The position numbers were made by a program, and so were the translations under genes. From Emticicia soli (lineage in GTDB: Bacteria > Bacteroidota > Bacteroidia > Cytophagales > Spirosomataceae): DNA of 64,000 bases. Below are positions 1-7,172 of the stretch, one piece after another; within the stretch, counting starts at the first letter, position 1; every line of letters starts with the position of its first letter. The notes beneath the pieces are model-generated. The model had not been told where the DNA came from. It ran no database searches and was given only the letters and a program-made list of their open reading frames with translations. The DNA lies in the NCBI RefSeq assembly GCF_037860775.1, contig NZ_JBBEWC010000003.1, positions 186,001 to 250,000 of the forward strand, in the 5' to 3' direction.

Positions 1-476
1 TTCATGTTACCATTTTGCAGATAATAAGCACATTTTACTAGGTGTCCTGTCATACTGTCCCACTCGTTAGGGAAAGTAATAAACGATATGATAAGGTTTA
101 TTGCGGCAGTAATAACTACTGCTATGAGCAATACGGCAAATGATAATTTATTAATAATTGATGCTTGCCTCCAGCTATTAATAAGCTCGGTTTTTAGCTT
201 ACCGGCATCAGCCAATAGACTGAAATGGTAATTATTAGCGATTTGTCGGAAAAGAATATAGAATAAAATCGCTATCAGATTGATAGAGATACCCCAGGCA
301 ATAGGTTGACCAATCAGGTTGAATTTAGATAACAGAAAACCCGTTGGAATAATACACGAAACTAAACCAAGAAACAGTTTGAGGCCGTAATCGCTCAAGC
401 TTTCAGAAATGTAGGCTGCATTCCGATGGATTTGCCAGATGAAGAAAATAAAAAGTAGCAGAAATATCCAATACAT
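1..476 (-). CDS. Polytopic membrane protein, N-terminal part, possibly glycosyltransferase-39-like
   Basis: The minus-strand frame opens with ATG at 476, directly after an in-frame TGA, and runs off the window edge without a stop. About 158 residues are visible. They form strongly hydrophobic stretches near residues 1-12, 33-52, 60-80 and 112-135, so this is an integral membrane protein. The last visible segment reads NEWDSMTGHLVKCAYYLQNG. It resembles the first periplasmic loop of dolichyl-phosphate-mannose-type (GT39-like) membrane glycosyltransferases, where an Asp in a similar 'WDSMTYH' context is typical. Identity as a glycosyltransferase is an inference from that loop only. It lies downstream of ilvA in the same direction with a 60-bp gap. 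Confidence 0.6.
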   Translation of the reverse strand, partial: MYWIFLLLFIFFIWQIHRNAAYISESLSDYGLKLFLGLVSCIIPTGFLLSKFNLIGQPIAWGISINLIAILFYILFRQIANNYHFSLLADAGKLKTELINSWRQASIINKLSFAVLLIAVVITAAINLIISFITFPNEWDSMTGHLVKCAYYLQNGNM

Positions 477-536
477 TCAAATAATAAGGGCTTCTTGAAC
501 TACAAAGGTAAGACGGAATAGTGTTCCGTCCTACAC

Positions 537-1802
537 TCATATCAAAAACTCAAATAAATCAGGTTTATTATTGATGTATTCAAACTGTATATTATGTTCT
601 TCCATGCGTTGAATCAAAGGCTTATAATCTGATTTATGCTTTAATTCAATACCTACCAGAGCAGGTCCACGTTCACGAGAGGTTTTTTTGTTATATTCAA
701 AAAATACAATATCATCAGTTGGCCCTAATACATCATTCAGAAACTCTTTAAATGCACCCGCACGCTGCGGAAAACGGATAATGAAGTAGTGTTTGAGTTC
801 TTCATATAATAAAGAGCGTTCTTTTATTTCTTCAGTACGGGTAATGTCATTATTGCCACCACCTATAATACAAACTACGTTTTTGCCCTTTATTTCGTCT
901 TTCAGAAAATCTAAAGCTGCAACCGATAACGCCCCTGCAGGCTCGGCAACAATGGCTTCTTCATTATAAAGCTGAAGAATAGTAGAGCACACTTTACCTT
1001 CGGGTATCAGAATGATTTCGTGATTGAGGTTTTGCTTACACACTTCAAAAGTTATGTCTCCTGCACGTTTTACAGCGGCGCCATCAACAAATTTATTGAT
1101 TTCCTCAAGGGTTACGACTTTGTCAGCTTCCAGAGATTTTTTCATGGTTGGTGAACCAAGCGGCTCAACCGCAACCAGTTTAGTGCGTGGCGAAAGTTGT
1201 TTAAAAACCGTAGATACACCAGAAGCCAAACCACCACCACCGATAGCAAAAATGAGATAATCTATTTTAAAATTAGAGTCTTTAAATATTTCGAGCCCCA
1301 CAGTGCCTTGTCCTTCTATTACCTGTAAATCATCAAACGGGTGTATAAAAGTAGCCTTTTGTTCTTCGCAGAAGGTTTTGGCAGCAAAGTAGGCATCGTC
1401 ATAAGTGTCGCCCACTAATTCAATTTTTACGAACTCTTTACCAAACATACCCACTTGCTTTATTTTCTGAGCAGGGGTGGTAGTAGGCATAAAAATAGTG
1501 CCTGTTACCCCCAGTTTTTTGCAGGCATAAGCAAGCCCTTGAGCATGGTTACCTGCACTGGCGCAAACTACTCCTTTAGAAAGTTGTTCTTTGGTAAGAC
1601 TCGCCATTTTGTTATAAGCACCTCTGATTTTATAAGAGCGCACTACCTGCAAATCTTCACGTTTGAGGTAAATATCGGCTCCGTAACGCTCTGAAAGGTT
1701 AAGATTATGCATTAATGGCGTATGCGTAGCTACATCTTCAAGCCTTTCGGCAGCTACATACATATTGTCTATATCCGGAAAAGTGAATTGTTTTTCTGGC
1801 AC
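537..1802 (-). CDS. ilvA: Threonine dehydratase (threonine ammonia-lyase), biosynthetic
   Basis: Pyridoxal-phosphate enzyme that deaminates threonine to 2-oxobutanoate, the first committed step to isoleucine. The PLP lysine lies in SYKIRGAY (K58). SAGNHAQG (82-89) and the glycine-rich phosphate loop GGGGLASG (188-195) are present. At 421 residues it has the fold-type II catalytic domain plus one C-terminal ACT-like regulatory region (about 330-421), shorter than the roughly 510-residue two-ACT E. coli enzyme. It is the last ilv gene of the minus-strand operon. A 336-bp gap with a terminator-like hairpin and a long palindrome separates it from ilvC, so its expression may be partly uncoupled from the upstream genes. 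Confidence 0.95.
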   Translation of the reverse strand: MPEKQFTFPDIDNMYVAAERLEDVATHTPLMHNLNLSERYGADIYLKREDLQVVRSYKIRGAYNKMASLTKEQLSKGVVCASAGNHAQGLAYACKKLGVTGTIFMPTTTPAQKIKQVGMFGKEFVKIELVGDTYDDAYFAAKTFCEEQKATFIHPFDDLQVIEGQGTVGLEIFKDSNFKIDYLIFAIGGGGLASGVSTVFKQLSPRTKLVAVEPLGSPTMKKSLEADKVVTLEEINKFVDGAAVKRAGDITFEVCKQNLNHEIILIPEGKVCSTILQLYNEEAIVAEPAGALSVAALDFLKDEIKGKNVVCIIGGGNNDITRTEEIKERSLLYEELKHYFIIRFPQRAGAFKEFLNDVLGPTDDIVFFEYNKKTSRERGPALVGIELKHKSDYKPLIQRMEEHNIQFEYINNKPDLFEFLI

Positions 1803-1922
1803 GGTTTTGTTGATGCTGGTTATAGGTTAAATGTGGTTTTAACCCGAAGTGTGATTTTACTAAGCTATCTGGTAAGGAAAATAACCCGATAGAATTTTTA
1901 TCAAATGTAATAAAAAATAAAA

Positions 1923-1947
1923 TGAGTAGGTAAAAAATACCTACTCA
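1923..1947 (-). terminator. Stem-loop with U-rich tail between ilvC and ilvA
   Basis: A perfect 10-bp stem (1923-1932 with 1938-1947, sequence TGAGTAGGTA) encloses a 5-nt A loop. On the minus strand it is followed by a T-rich run (ATTTTATTTTTTATT), the signature of an intrinsic terminator for transcripts coming from ilvC. It may be an attenuating element before ilvA rather than the operon end. Confidence 0.5.
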
Positions 1948-1983
1948 ATCAAATGTTGAAGTTGTTTAGAATTTTAATTTCAG

Positions 1984-2091
1984 TTTAAAAATAGTGGTAT
2001 TTTGAGCGAGACAAATCAAATGATGAAAGCATAGCAGAGCTATGATTGCAATTATTTGATGTAGACGTAGCCAAAATAACGCATTTTTAAA
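1984..2091. repeat. About 108-bp imperfect palindromic element
   Basis: The two halves are imperfect reverse complements over about 50 nt: the left arm starts TTAAAAATAGTGGTATTTTG and the right arm ends CCAAAATAACGCATTTTTAA, with AAATCAAAT/ATTTGATGT in the middle and GCATAGC/GCTATG at the centre. There is no coding capacity. It looks like a MITE-like or REP-like palindromic unit inserted in the ilvC-ilvA gap. Only one copy is seen in this window. Confidence 0.5.
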
Positions 2092-2138
2092 CGAAAGAAA
2101 TAATCCTAAACAACTTCTTACTCTATAAGAAATGAGAA

Positions 2139-3182
2139 TTAGTTTCTCTCAGGTCTTAAGCTACGTACAGTAGCACCAGCTTGCCACATTTCAGAATCAC
2201 GCAATTCTGCCAATTCGATTTCCAGTTTCTCACGGTAATCTTCTTGAGAGTTACGCTCGATAGACTGCGCAGCTTCTTTTTGTGTTTTTACGCTGTTATA
2301 TAATTTCTTGAACACCGGTTTAGTTGCATCATGGAATGGTTTCCACCAGTCTAAAGCACCACGTTGCGCAGTAGTAGAACAGTTTGCGTACATCCAGTCC
2401 ATACCGTTTTCTGCTACTAATGGCATCAACGATTGTGTTAATTCTTCTACTGTTTCGTTGAAAGCTTCTGATGGAGAGTGGCCGTTTTCACGCAATACTT
2501 CGTATTGAGCGGCAAAAATACCTTGAATAGCACCCATCAAAGTACCTCTTTCACCTGTAAGGTCAGAAGTTACTTCACGGTAGAAATCAGTTTCGAACAA
2601 GTAACCTGAACCTACACCAATACCCATAGCAATAGCTGTTTCACGAGCATGGCCAGAAGCATCTTGGTAAACTGCAAAGCTAGAGTTCAAACCTTTACCT
2701 TCTACGAACAAACGACGAAGAGATGTACCAGAACCTTTAGGAGCAACCAATACTACGTCAACGCTCTTAGGAGGTTTAATACCAGTCTTTTTGCTATAAG
2801 TAATGCCGAAACCGTGCGAGAAATACAAAGTTTTGCCTTTTTTAAGGTATTGTTTAACGGTTGGCCATAATTGAATTTGAGCTGCATCAGACAAAAGGAA
2901 ACAGATAATAGTACCTTTTTTCAATGCATCTTCAATGTTGAAAAGCGTTTTGCCCGGTACCCAACCATCGGCTACTGCTTTGTCATAAGTTTTGCCAGGG
3001 CGTTGTCCAACAATTACGTTGAATCCGTTGTCACGCATGTTCATTGCCTGACCAGGACCTTGTACGCCGTAGCCAATCACAGCGATGGTTTGGTTACTCA
3101 AAAACTCTCTTGCTTTTTCAAGAGGGTACTCCTCGCGGGTTACTACTTCTTCTTCAACACCGCCAAAATTTAACTTTGCCAT
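2139..3182 (-). CDS. ilvC: Ketol-acid reductoisomerase (NADP+)
   Basis: Catalyses the Mg-dependent alkyl migration and NADPH reduction of acetolactate and acetohydroxybutyrate in valine, leucine and isoleucine synthesis. The Rossmann nucleotide loop GYGVQGPG is at residues 37-44. The conserved helical-domain segment with LTGERGTLMGAIQG follows near residue 230. The length, 347 residues, fits the short class I enzyme. It is part of the minus-strand ilv operon, downstream of the GxxExxY gene and upstream of ilvA. The GxGxxGPG dinucleotide loop with GPG instead of the usual GHA is a minor variant. Confidence 0.95.
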   Translation of the reverse strand: MAKLNFGGVEEEVVTREEYPLEKAREFLSNQTIAVIGYGVQGPGQAMNMRDNGFNVIVGQRPGKTYDKAVADGWVPGKTLFNIEDALKKGTIICFLLSDAAQIQLWPTVKQYLKKGKTLYFSHGFGITYSKKTGIKPPKSVDVVLVAPKGSGTSLRRLFVEGKGLNSSFAVYQDASGHARETAIAMGIGVGSGYLFETDFYREVTSDLTGERGTLMGAIQGIFAAQYEVLRENGHSPSEAFNETVEELTQSLMPLVAENGMDWMYANCSTTAQRGALDWWKPFHDATKPVFKKLYNSVKTQKEAAQSIERNSQEDYREKLEIELAELRDSEMWQAGATVRSLRPERN

Positions 3183-3212
3183 TTTTATTGTTTTGTTTTG
3201 TGTTATTACTAT

Positions 3213-3367
3213 TGTCTGAACTTTGATTTACCTGATTTTTATGATTACACTGATTTTCATTTGGACTTAGAAATTGCTAAATGTTTTTATGATTTATAAT
3301 TTCAAATAACCTATACTTTATCAATAAAATCATTTAATCGGGTAAACCATATTTCAAGATGATTTAT
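3213..3367. repeat. Left copy of the repeat flanking the GxxExxY gene
   Basis: Shares an ordered set of blocks with the copy at 3752-3920: TGTCTGAAC, then (T)ACCTGATTT, ATGATTACA, and after an AT-rich middle AAATCATTTAATC(G/A)GGTAAA and TTCAAGA. The outer blocks are also inverted relative to each other within the copy: TTTACCTGATT on the left and AATCGGGTAAA on the right. It overlaps the 3' end of the GxxExxY gene (stop at 3354). Confidence 0.6.
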
Positions 3368-3749
3368 ATTTCGAATTTATTAATCGCTTAAATTCTAAAC
3401 TCTCACTACCAAAATTTATTAGCAAACCTACCTCAAGATTATATGCTTCCAGATAATTAATGGCTTGCGCAAAATGCACATTTTCTAACTTTATGATAGC
3501 TTTTAGTTCAACACTTACTTTATCTTCTACTAGAAAATCTACCCTTCTTGTACCAATACACTCATTTTTATAAAATATTGGCATTTCGTGTTCTCTACTA
3601 AAGAAAACTTTATTCCTGCTAAACTCAACCTCTAAAGCTCTTTGATATATTACTTCCTGAAATCCATTTCCTAAAATTTTATGAACTTCAATTGCGCAAC
3701 CAATGATTTTTGAGGTAATCGATGAATGCTTATATTTTTCGTTAATCAT
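3354..3749 (-). CDS. GxxExxY protein (PD-(D/E)xK nuclease-like)
   Basis: A 131-residue protein with the defining signature G29-x-x-E32-x-x-Y35 (GFQEVIY) and a nuclease-like core of VDFLV followed by VELK. This matches the small GxxExxY family, assigned on fold grounds to the PD-(D/E)xK superfamily. Its cellular role is not established. It sits alone inside the ilv operon between ilvN and ilvC, bracketed by two imperfect direct repeats (3213-3367 and 3752-3920). That arrangement suggests the gene plus one repeat arrived as a unit. It has no evident link to amino-acid synthesis. Confidence 0.85.
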   Translation of the reverse strand: MINEKYKHSSITSKIIGCAIEVHKILGNGFQEVIYQRALEVEFSRNKVFFSREHEMPIFYKNECIGTRRVDFLVEDKVSVELKAIIKLENVHFAQAINYLEAYNLEVGLLINFGSESLEFKRLINSKYKSS

Positions 3750-3751
3750 TT

Positions 3752-3920
3752 TGTCTGAACAGCATTTGACCTGATTTGATGATTACATTATGTATATACC
3801 ACTATTCAAATCCAAAATAGAAACAATTCACTAAATCAATCTAAAACTCATTCAATTAAAAATCAGTTTTTCAGCGAAATCATTTAATCAGGTAAATCAC
3901 AGTTCAAGACGAGACTGATT
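3752..3920. repeat. Right copy of the repeat flanking the GxxExxY gene
   Basis: Carries the same ordered blocks as 3213-3367: TGTCTGAAC at the left end, ACCTGATTT and ATGATTACA, then AAATCATTTAATCAGGTAAATC and TTCAAGA at the right. Terminal blocks are inverted within the unit (GACCTGATTT versus AATCAGGTAAA). It lies between ilvN and the GxxExxY start, reaching the ilvN stop codon. Confidence 0.6.
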
Positions 3921-4459
3921 TACAAATAATACTCCCATTCAGTGATTTCTTCTGGTAAGTACTCTATTAAACCTTTAGGGGTTTTACCTACGGCTACTCT
4001 TCCAGAACGAACGAACTCTATGATACCGTGAGGTTTGATGTATCGGAAAAAGTCGAAAATCTCTCTTTCAGTACCTGTTTTTTCTATTACTACGTAGTCG
4101 AGCCCCCAGTAAACTACCCAAGCTTTGTGTACTTTATTGATGTTTTCGACATCGATAACCTTGCCATCAATAGGTGTTGAAATTTTGAATAGGGCGATTT
4201 CGTTGTACACGATGTCTTCGTTAAGATAGCCGAAAACAGCTAGTACTTCGACAATCTTACGAATCTGGCGTACTAGTTTTTCTACCTCTTCACGCTTGTC
4301 GTGTTTAATGACAATCGTAAAACGAGAGATACCCTTTCTTTCTGTTTCTGATACCGTCAAAGACTCGATATTGATTCTTCGGCGGGTAAAAATTATTGTG
4401 ATTTTGTTGAGTAATCCGATGCTATTTTCGGTAAATACGCAAATAGTGTATGTTGTCAT
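3920..4459 (-). CDS. ilvN: Acetolactate synthase small (regulatory) subunit
   Basis: Regulatory partner of IlvB that confers valine feedback inhibition and stimulates the catalytic subunit. The N-terminal ACT domain is clear: residues 3-75 contain FTENSIGLLNKIT and NIESLTVSETE, the usual ligand-site region. The 179-residue length fits the long, IlvH-type small subunit with a C-terminal domain. The gene follows ilvB after a 169-bp gap filled by a repeat-rich, hairpin-forming sequence, unusual for two genes whose products form a complex. Confidence 0.95.
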   Translation of the reverse strand: MTTYTICVFTENSIGLLNKITIIFTRRRINIESLTVSETERKGISRFTIVIKHDKREEVEKLVRQIRKIVEVLAVFGYLNEDIVYNEIALFKISTPIDGKVIDVENINKVHKAWVVYWGLDYVVIEKTGTEREIFDFFRYIKPHGIIEFVRSGRVAVGKTPKGLIEYLPEEITEWEYYL

Positions 4460-4489
4460 TGGTAAATCGAATCGAGATTTTTGAATTAG

Positions 4490-4620
4490 TGATTAAGGTT
4501 TATTGAGTGATTGAGCAGGCCGCCGCTGCGGTGGTTGAGTGATTGAGTGATAATCACTCAACTTCACAATAAAACTTTTGATTCAGTATTTTTTAATCAC
4601 TAAATCGCTCATTCACTAAA
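4490..4620. repeat. GTGATTGA-type repeat cluster between ilvB and ilvN
   Basis: Contains TTGAGTGATTGA twice (from 4503 and from 4535), a perfect hairpin TTGAGTGA-TAA-TCACTCAA (4543-4561), a GC-rich palindromic patch (CCGCCGCTGCGG) and a final inverted run AATCACTAAATCGCTCATTC. Similar sequence recurs at 20543-20625 after the metalloprotease gene. It looks like a dispersed non-coding repeat and has no coding potential. Confidence 0.45.
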
Positions 4621-4628
4621 TCACCCAA

Positions 4629-6389
4629 TTATTCCAGTCGTATTTCTGATACACTTGTACCAGCCGGAACCATCGGGAATACGTTTTCTTCTTTTTCTAC
4701 TAATACCTCTAATAAATAAGCTTTATCAGATTTAAGTAAGGTATCAAGCGATGCACTAAGATTCTCTCTTTCTGAGCAAGTGTGCCCTTCAATACCAAAG
4801 CCTTTGGCAATAGTAATGAAATCAGGGTTTTTTAGCTCAACGAACGAGTAGCGATTATCGAAGAACAATTGCTGCCATTGCCGTACCATGCCCAGATAAT
4901 TGTTGTTAAGGATAATCATCTTTACGGCAAGGCCACTCTGTGCAATAGTACCAAGTTCCTGAATGGTCATCTGGAAACAGCCATCACCAATGATACCTAC
5001 TACTTCACGGTCTGGAGCACCCATCTTAGCACCAAACGAAGCCGGAATCGCAAAGCCCATAGTTCCTAAACCACCAGAGGCAATATAAGAATGAGGCTTA
5101 CGGAATTGGTAATAACGTGCCGTTACCATTTGGTGTTGGCCTACGTCAACCACGATACAGGCTTCACCATTGGTTTTATCAGAGAGCATGGCTACAACTT
5201 CAGCCATTTTTATTTTGCCTTCGCCTTTTAAATCACGAAGTGTTACTTTCTCATGTTCTTTTGCATCAAGTTTTCTGAATTCGTTCTTCCATGCCGAAAA
5301 ATCTCCTTTTTTAACCAAAGGCATAAGCAATTTCAAGGCTTCTTTCGCATCACCTACAACAGGGGCTTCGGTCTTCTTGATTTTCTCGATTTCAGAAGGG
5401 TCAATTTCTATATGAATAATTTTGGCTTGCTTAGCAAACTTAGTAGAATCACCTGTTACACGGTCATCGAAACGCATACCAATCGCAATCAAAACATCGC
5501 ATTGGTCGGTCATAACGTTAGGTGCATACATACCGTGCATACCCAGCCAACCCATGTAATTCGGATGGTCAATAGGCATACCCGAAAGTCCTAATAAAGT
5601 ACTTGCACACGGAATATCAGTTTTTTCTACAAATTCCAATAGCTCTGGTACTGCTTCGGCTATTAACACACCATGACCGAACAAGATGTATGGACGCTTT
5701 GCTTTATTAATCAGTTCGGCTGCCTTTTCTATCTGGTCTTGTTTCGGAACAATACGAGGGCGATAAGTAACCAGTTTGTTTATTTTTTTATACTCAAACT
5801 TTTCAGTCATTTTACTAGCCTGCGCATCACGGGTGAAATCAATCACTACCGGGCCAGGCTTACCAGCTTGAGCAATATAAAAAGCTTTGGCCATTACTTC
5901 AGGTACTTCGTCGGCGCTGGTAATCTGGTAGTTCCATTTACAAACAGGGGTTGTTACGCCAATCATGTCTGTTTCCTGAAAAGCATCAGTACCTAACAAC
6001 GTTGATTTTACCTGACCTACAATACAAACCAATGGAGTACAATCAATGATAGCATCGGCAATAGGTGTAATAAGGTTGGTACCTCCCGGGCCTGAGGTTA
6101 CCAGGCAAACCCCTGTACGGCCACTTACACGAGAATAGCCTTGTGCGGCGTGTCCAGCACCTTGTTCATGGCGAACCAGAATGTGGTTAAGGCGGTCGAT
6201 GTAATCATAGAGGGCATCATAAGTTGGCATGATAGCCCCACCCGGATAACCAAAAATGGTATCTACTCCTTCGGCTAGCAAACACTCCATCATTGCTTGT
6301 GCACCAGAAAGGAAGTCTTTCTTTTGAGGTTGCTCAAGATTGATAGAAAAGGTTTCTTGTTTGGCTTCCACTTCTAATAAATTTCCCAT
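4629..6389 (-). CDS. ilvB: Acetolactate synthase large (catalytic) subunit
   Basis: Thiamine-diphosphate enzyme that condenses two pyruvates, or pyruvate plus 2-oxobutanoate, to the acetohydroxy acid precursors of Val/Leu and Ile. The catalytic glutamate is E75 in VRHEQGAGHAAQG. The TPP-binding motif appears in the C-terminal third as GDGCFQM with NNNYLGM about 27 residues later. Three-domain length (586 residues) is standard. The first 25 residues precede the conserved core and may be a short extension. Lies between the FkbM methyltransferase gene (45 bp upstream) and ilvN. Confidence 0.96.
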   Translation of the reverse strand: MGNLLEVEAKQETFSINLEQPQKKDFLSGAQAMMECLLAEGVDTIFGYPGGAIMPTYDALYDYIDRLNHILVRHEQGAGHAAQGYSRVSGRTGVCLVTSGPGGTNLITPIADAIIDCTPLVCIVGQVKSTLLGTDAFQETDMIGVTTPVCKWNYQITSADEVPEVMAKAFYIAQAGKPGPVVIDFTRDAQASKMTEKFEYKKINKLVTYRPRIVPKQDQIEKAAELINKAKRPYILFGHGVLIAEAVPELLEFVEKTDIPCASTLLGLSGMPIDHPNYMGWLGMHGMYAPNVMTDQCDVLIAIGMRFDDRVTGDSTKFAKQAKIIHIEIDPSEIEKIKKTEAPVVGDAKEALKLLMPLVKKGDFSAWKNEFRKLDAKEHEKVTLRDLKGEGKIKMAEVVAMLSDKTNGEACIVVDVGQHQMVTARYYQFRKPHSYIASGGLGTMGFAIPASFGAKMGAPDREVVGIIGDGCFQMTIQELGTIAQSGLAVKMIILNNNYLGMVRQWQQLFFDNRYSFVELKNPDFITIAKGFGIEGHTCSERENLSASLDTLLKSDKAYLLEVLVEKEENVFPMVPAGTSVSEIRLE

Positions 6390-6434
6390 GTCAGAATGGT
6401 TTTTAAAGTATCATTGATTGTTGTAAGTCTTCTA

Positions 6435-7163
6435 TTAATGCTTTTGCTTTTTTATAAAGATTCCCTCGCCTTGCATCAGTCTTCCGTTTTTAGGGTCTTT
6501 CAGTTCGGGCAATATTGTAAAAAGCTCAAAACCTAATTCGTCTAATTTGCTGATAACCTCATTGTATAGCGGCCCTTGCTCATATAAAGGCACAAATGAG
6601 ATTTCGGCCTGAATCACATTAATGTAAGGCAATACGGCGCTTGCGCCTGCCAGTACATTCAACTCATAACCCTGTACATCAATTTTCAGATAAATAGATT
6701 TATACTGTTGGGCTATTTCGGGCGTGATTACCTCGTCTAATCGTTTAATCTGAATTGTCTCAGTAGCCTGATATGCTGTGTCGGGTGCTAAATCTGTATG
6801 ATTTTTATGCATCCCGAGCAAAGAGCTACTCGCAAAGTTCCCTGCAATGTTAATAGTCAGTTCTTCGTTTTTGATACCAAAACCCATATTATGGCATATC
6901 CATTTAGGGTCTTTGTCGGCATTAGCCTTAAGCTTTTCGAAACTGGCTTTAATGGGTTCGAACGATATAATCTCGCCTTTGTATCCCATCTCTCTGGCTT
7001 CTGCTCCGTAGGTTCCTACAAATCCGCCTACATCAACCAATAAATCAACTTTGTGGTTTTCTAATAATTGTTTGATTAAGGCGAATGGAGAGTTCATGAC
7101 ATTGAAGCGACGAATCTCCATATTCAAGTACTTACGGGCAAACTTCTTTATAAAATCATCCAT
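6435..7163 (-). CDS. FkbM family methyltransferase inside the ilv operon
   Basis: 242-residue class I SAM-dependent methyltransferase. The SAM-binding motif I is LLVDVGGFVGTYG (about residues 40-52), followed by GEIISFEPIKASFEKL, the acidic loop typical of FkbM proteins. KIDVQGYELNVLAGA is the characteristic FkbM C-terminal motif. Family members O-methylate small molecules or polysaccharides; the substrate here is unknown. It starts only 9 bp after the ilvD stop and 45 bp before ilvB, so it is surely cotranscribed with them. No known branched-chain amino acid step needs a methyltransferase, so its position is odd. Confidence 0.88.
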   Translation of the reverse strand: MDDFIKKFARKYLNMEIRRFNVMNSPFALIKQLLENHKVDLLVDVGGFVGTYGAEAREMGYKGEIISFEPIKASFEKLKANADKDPKWICHNMGFGIKNEELTINIAGNFASSSLLGMHKNHTDLAPDTAYQATETIQIKRLDEVITPEIAQQYKSIYLKIDVQGYELNVLAGASAVLPYINVIQAEISFVPLYEQGPLYNEVISKLDELGFELFTILPELKDPKNGRLMQGEGIFIKKQKH

Positions 7164-7172
7164 ATTTCTTAA

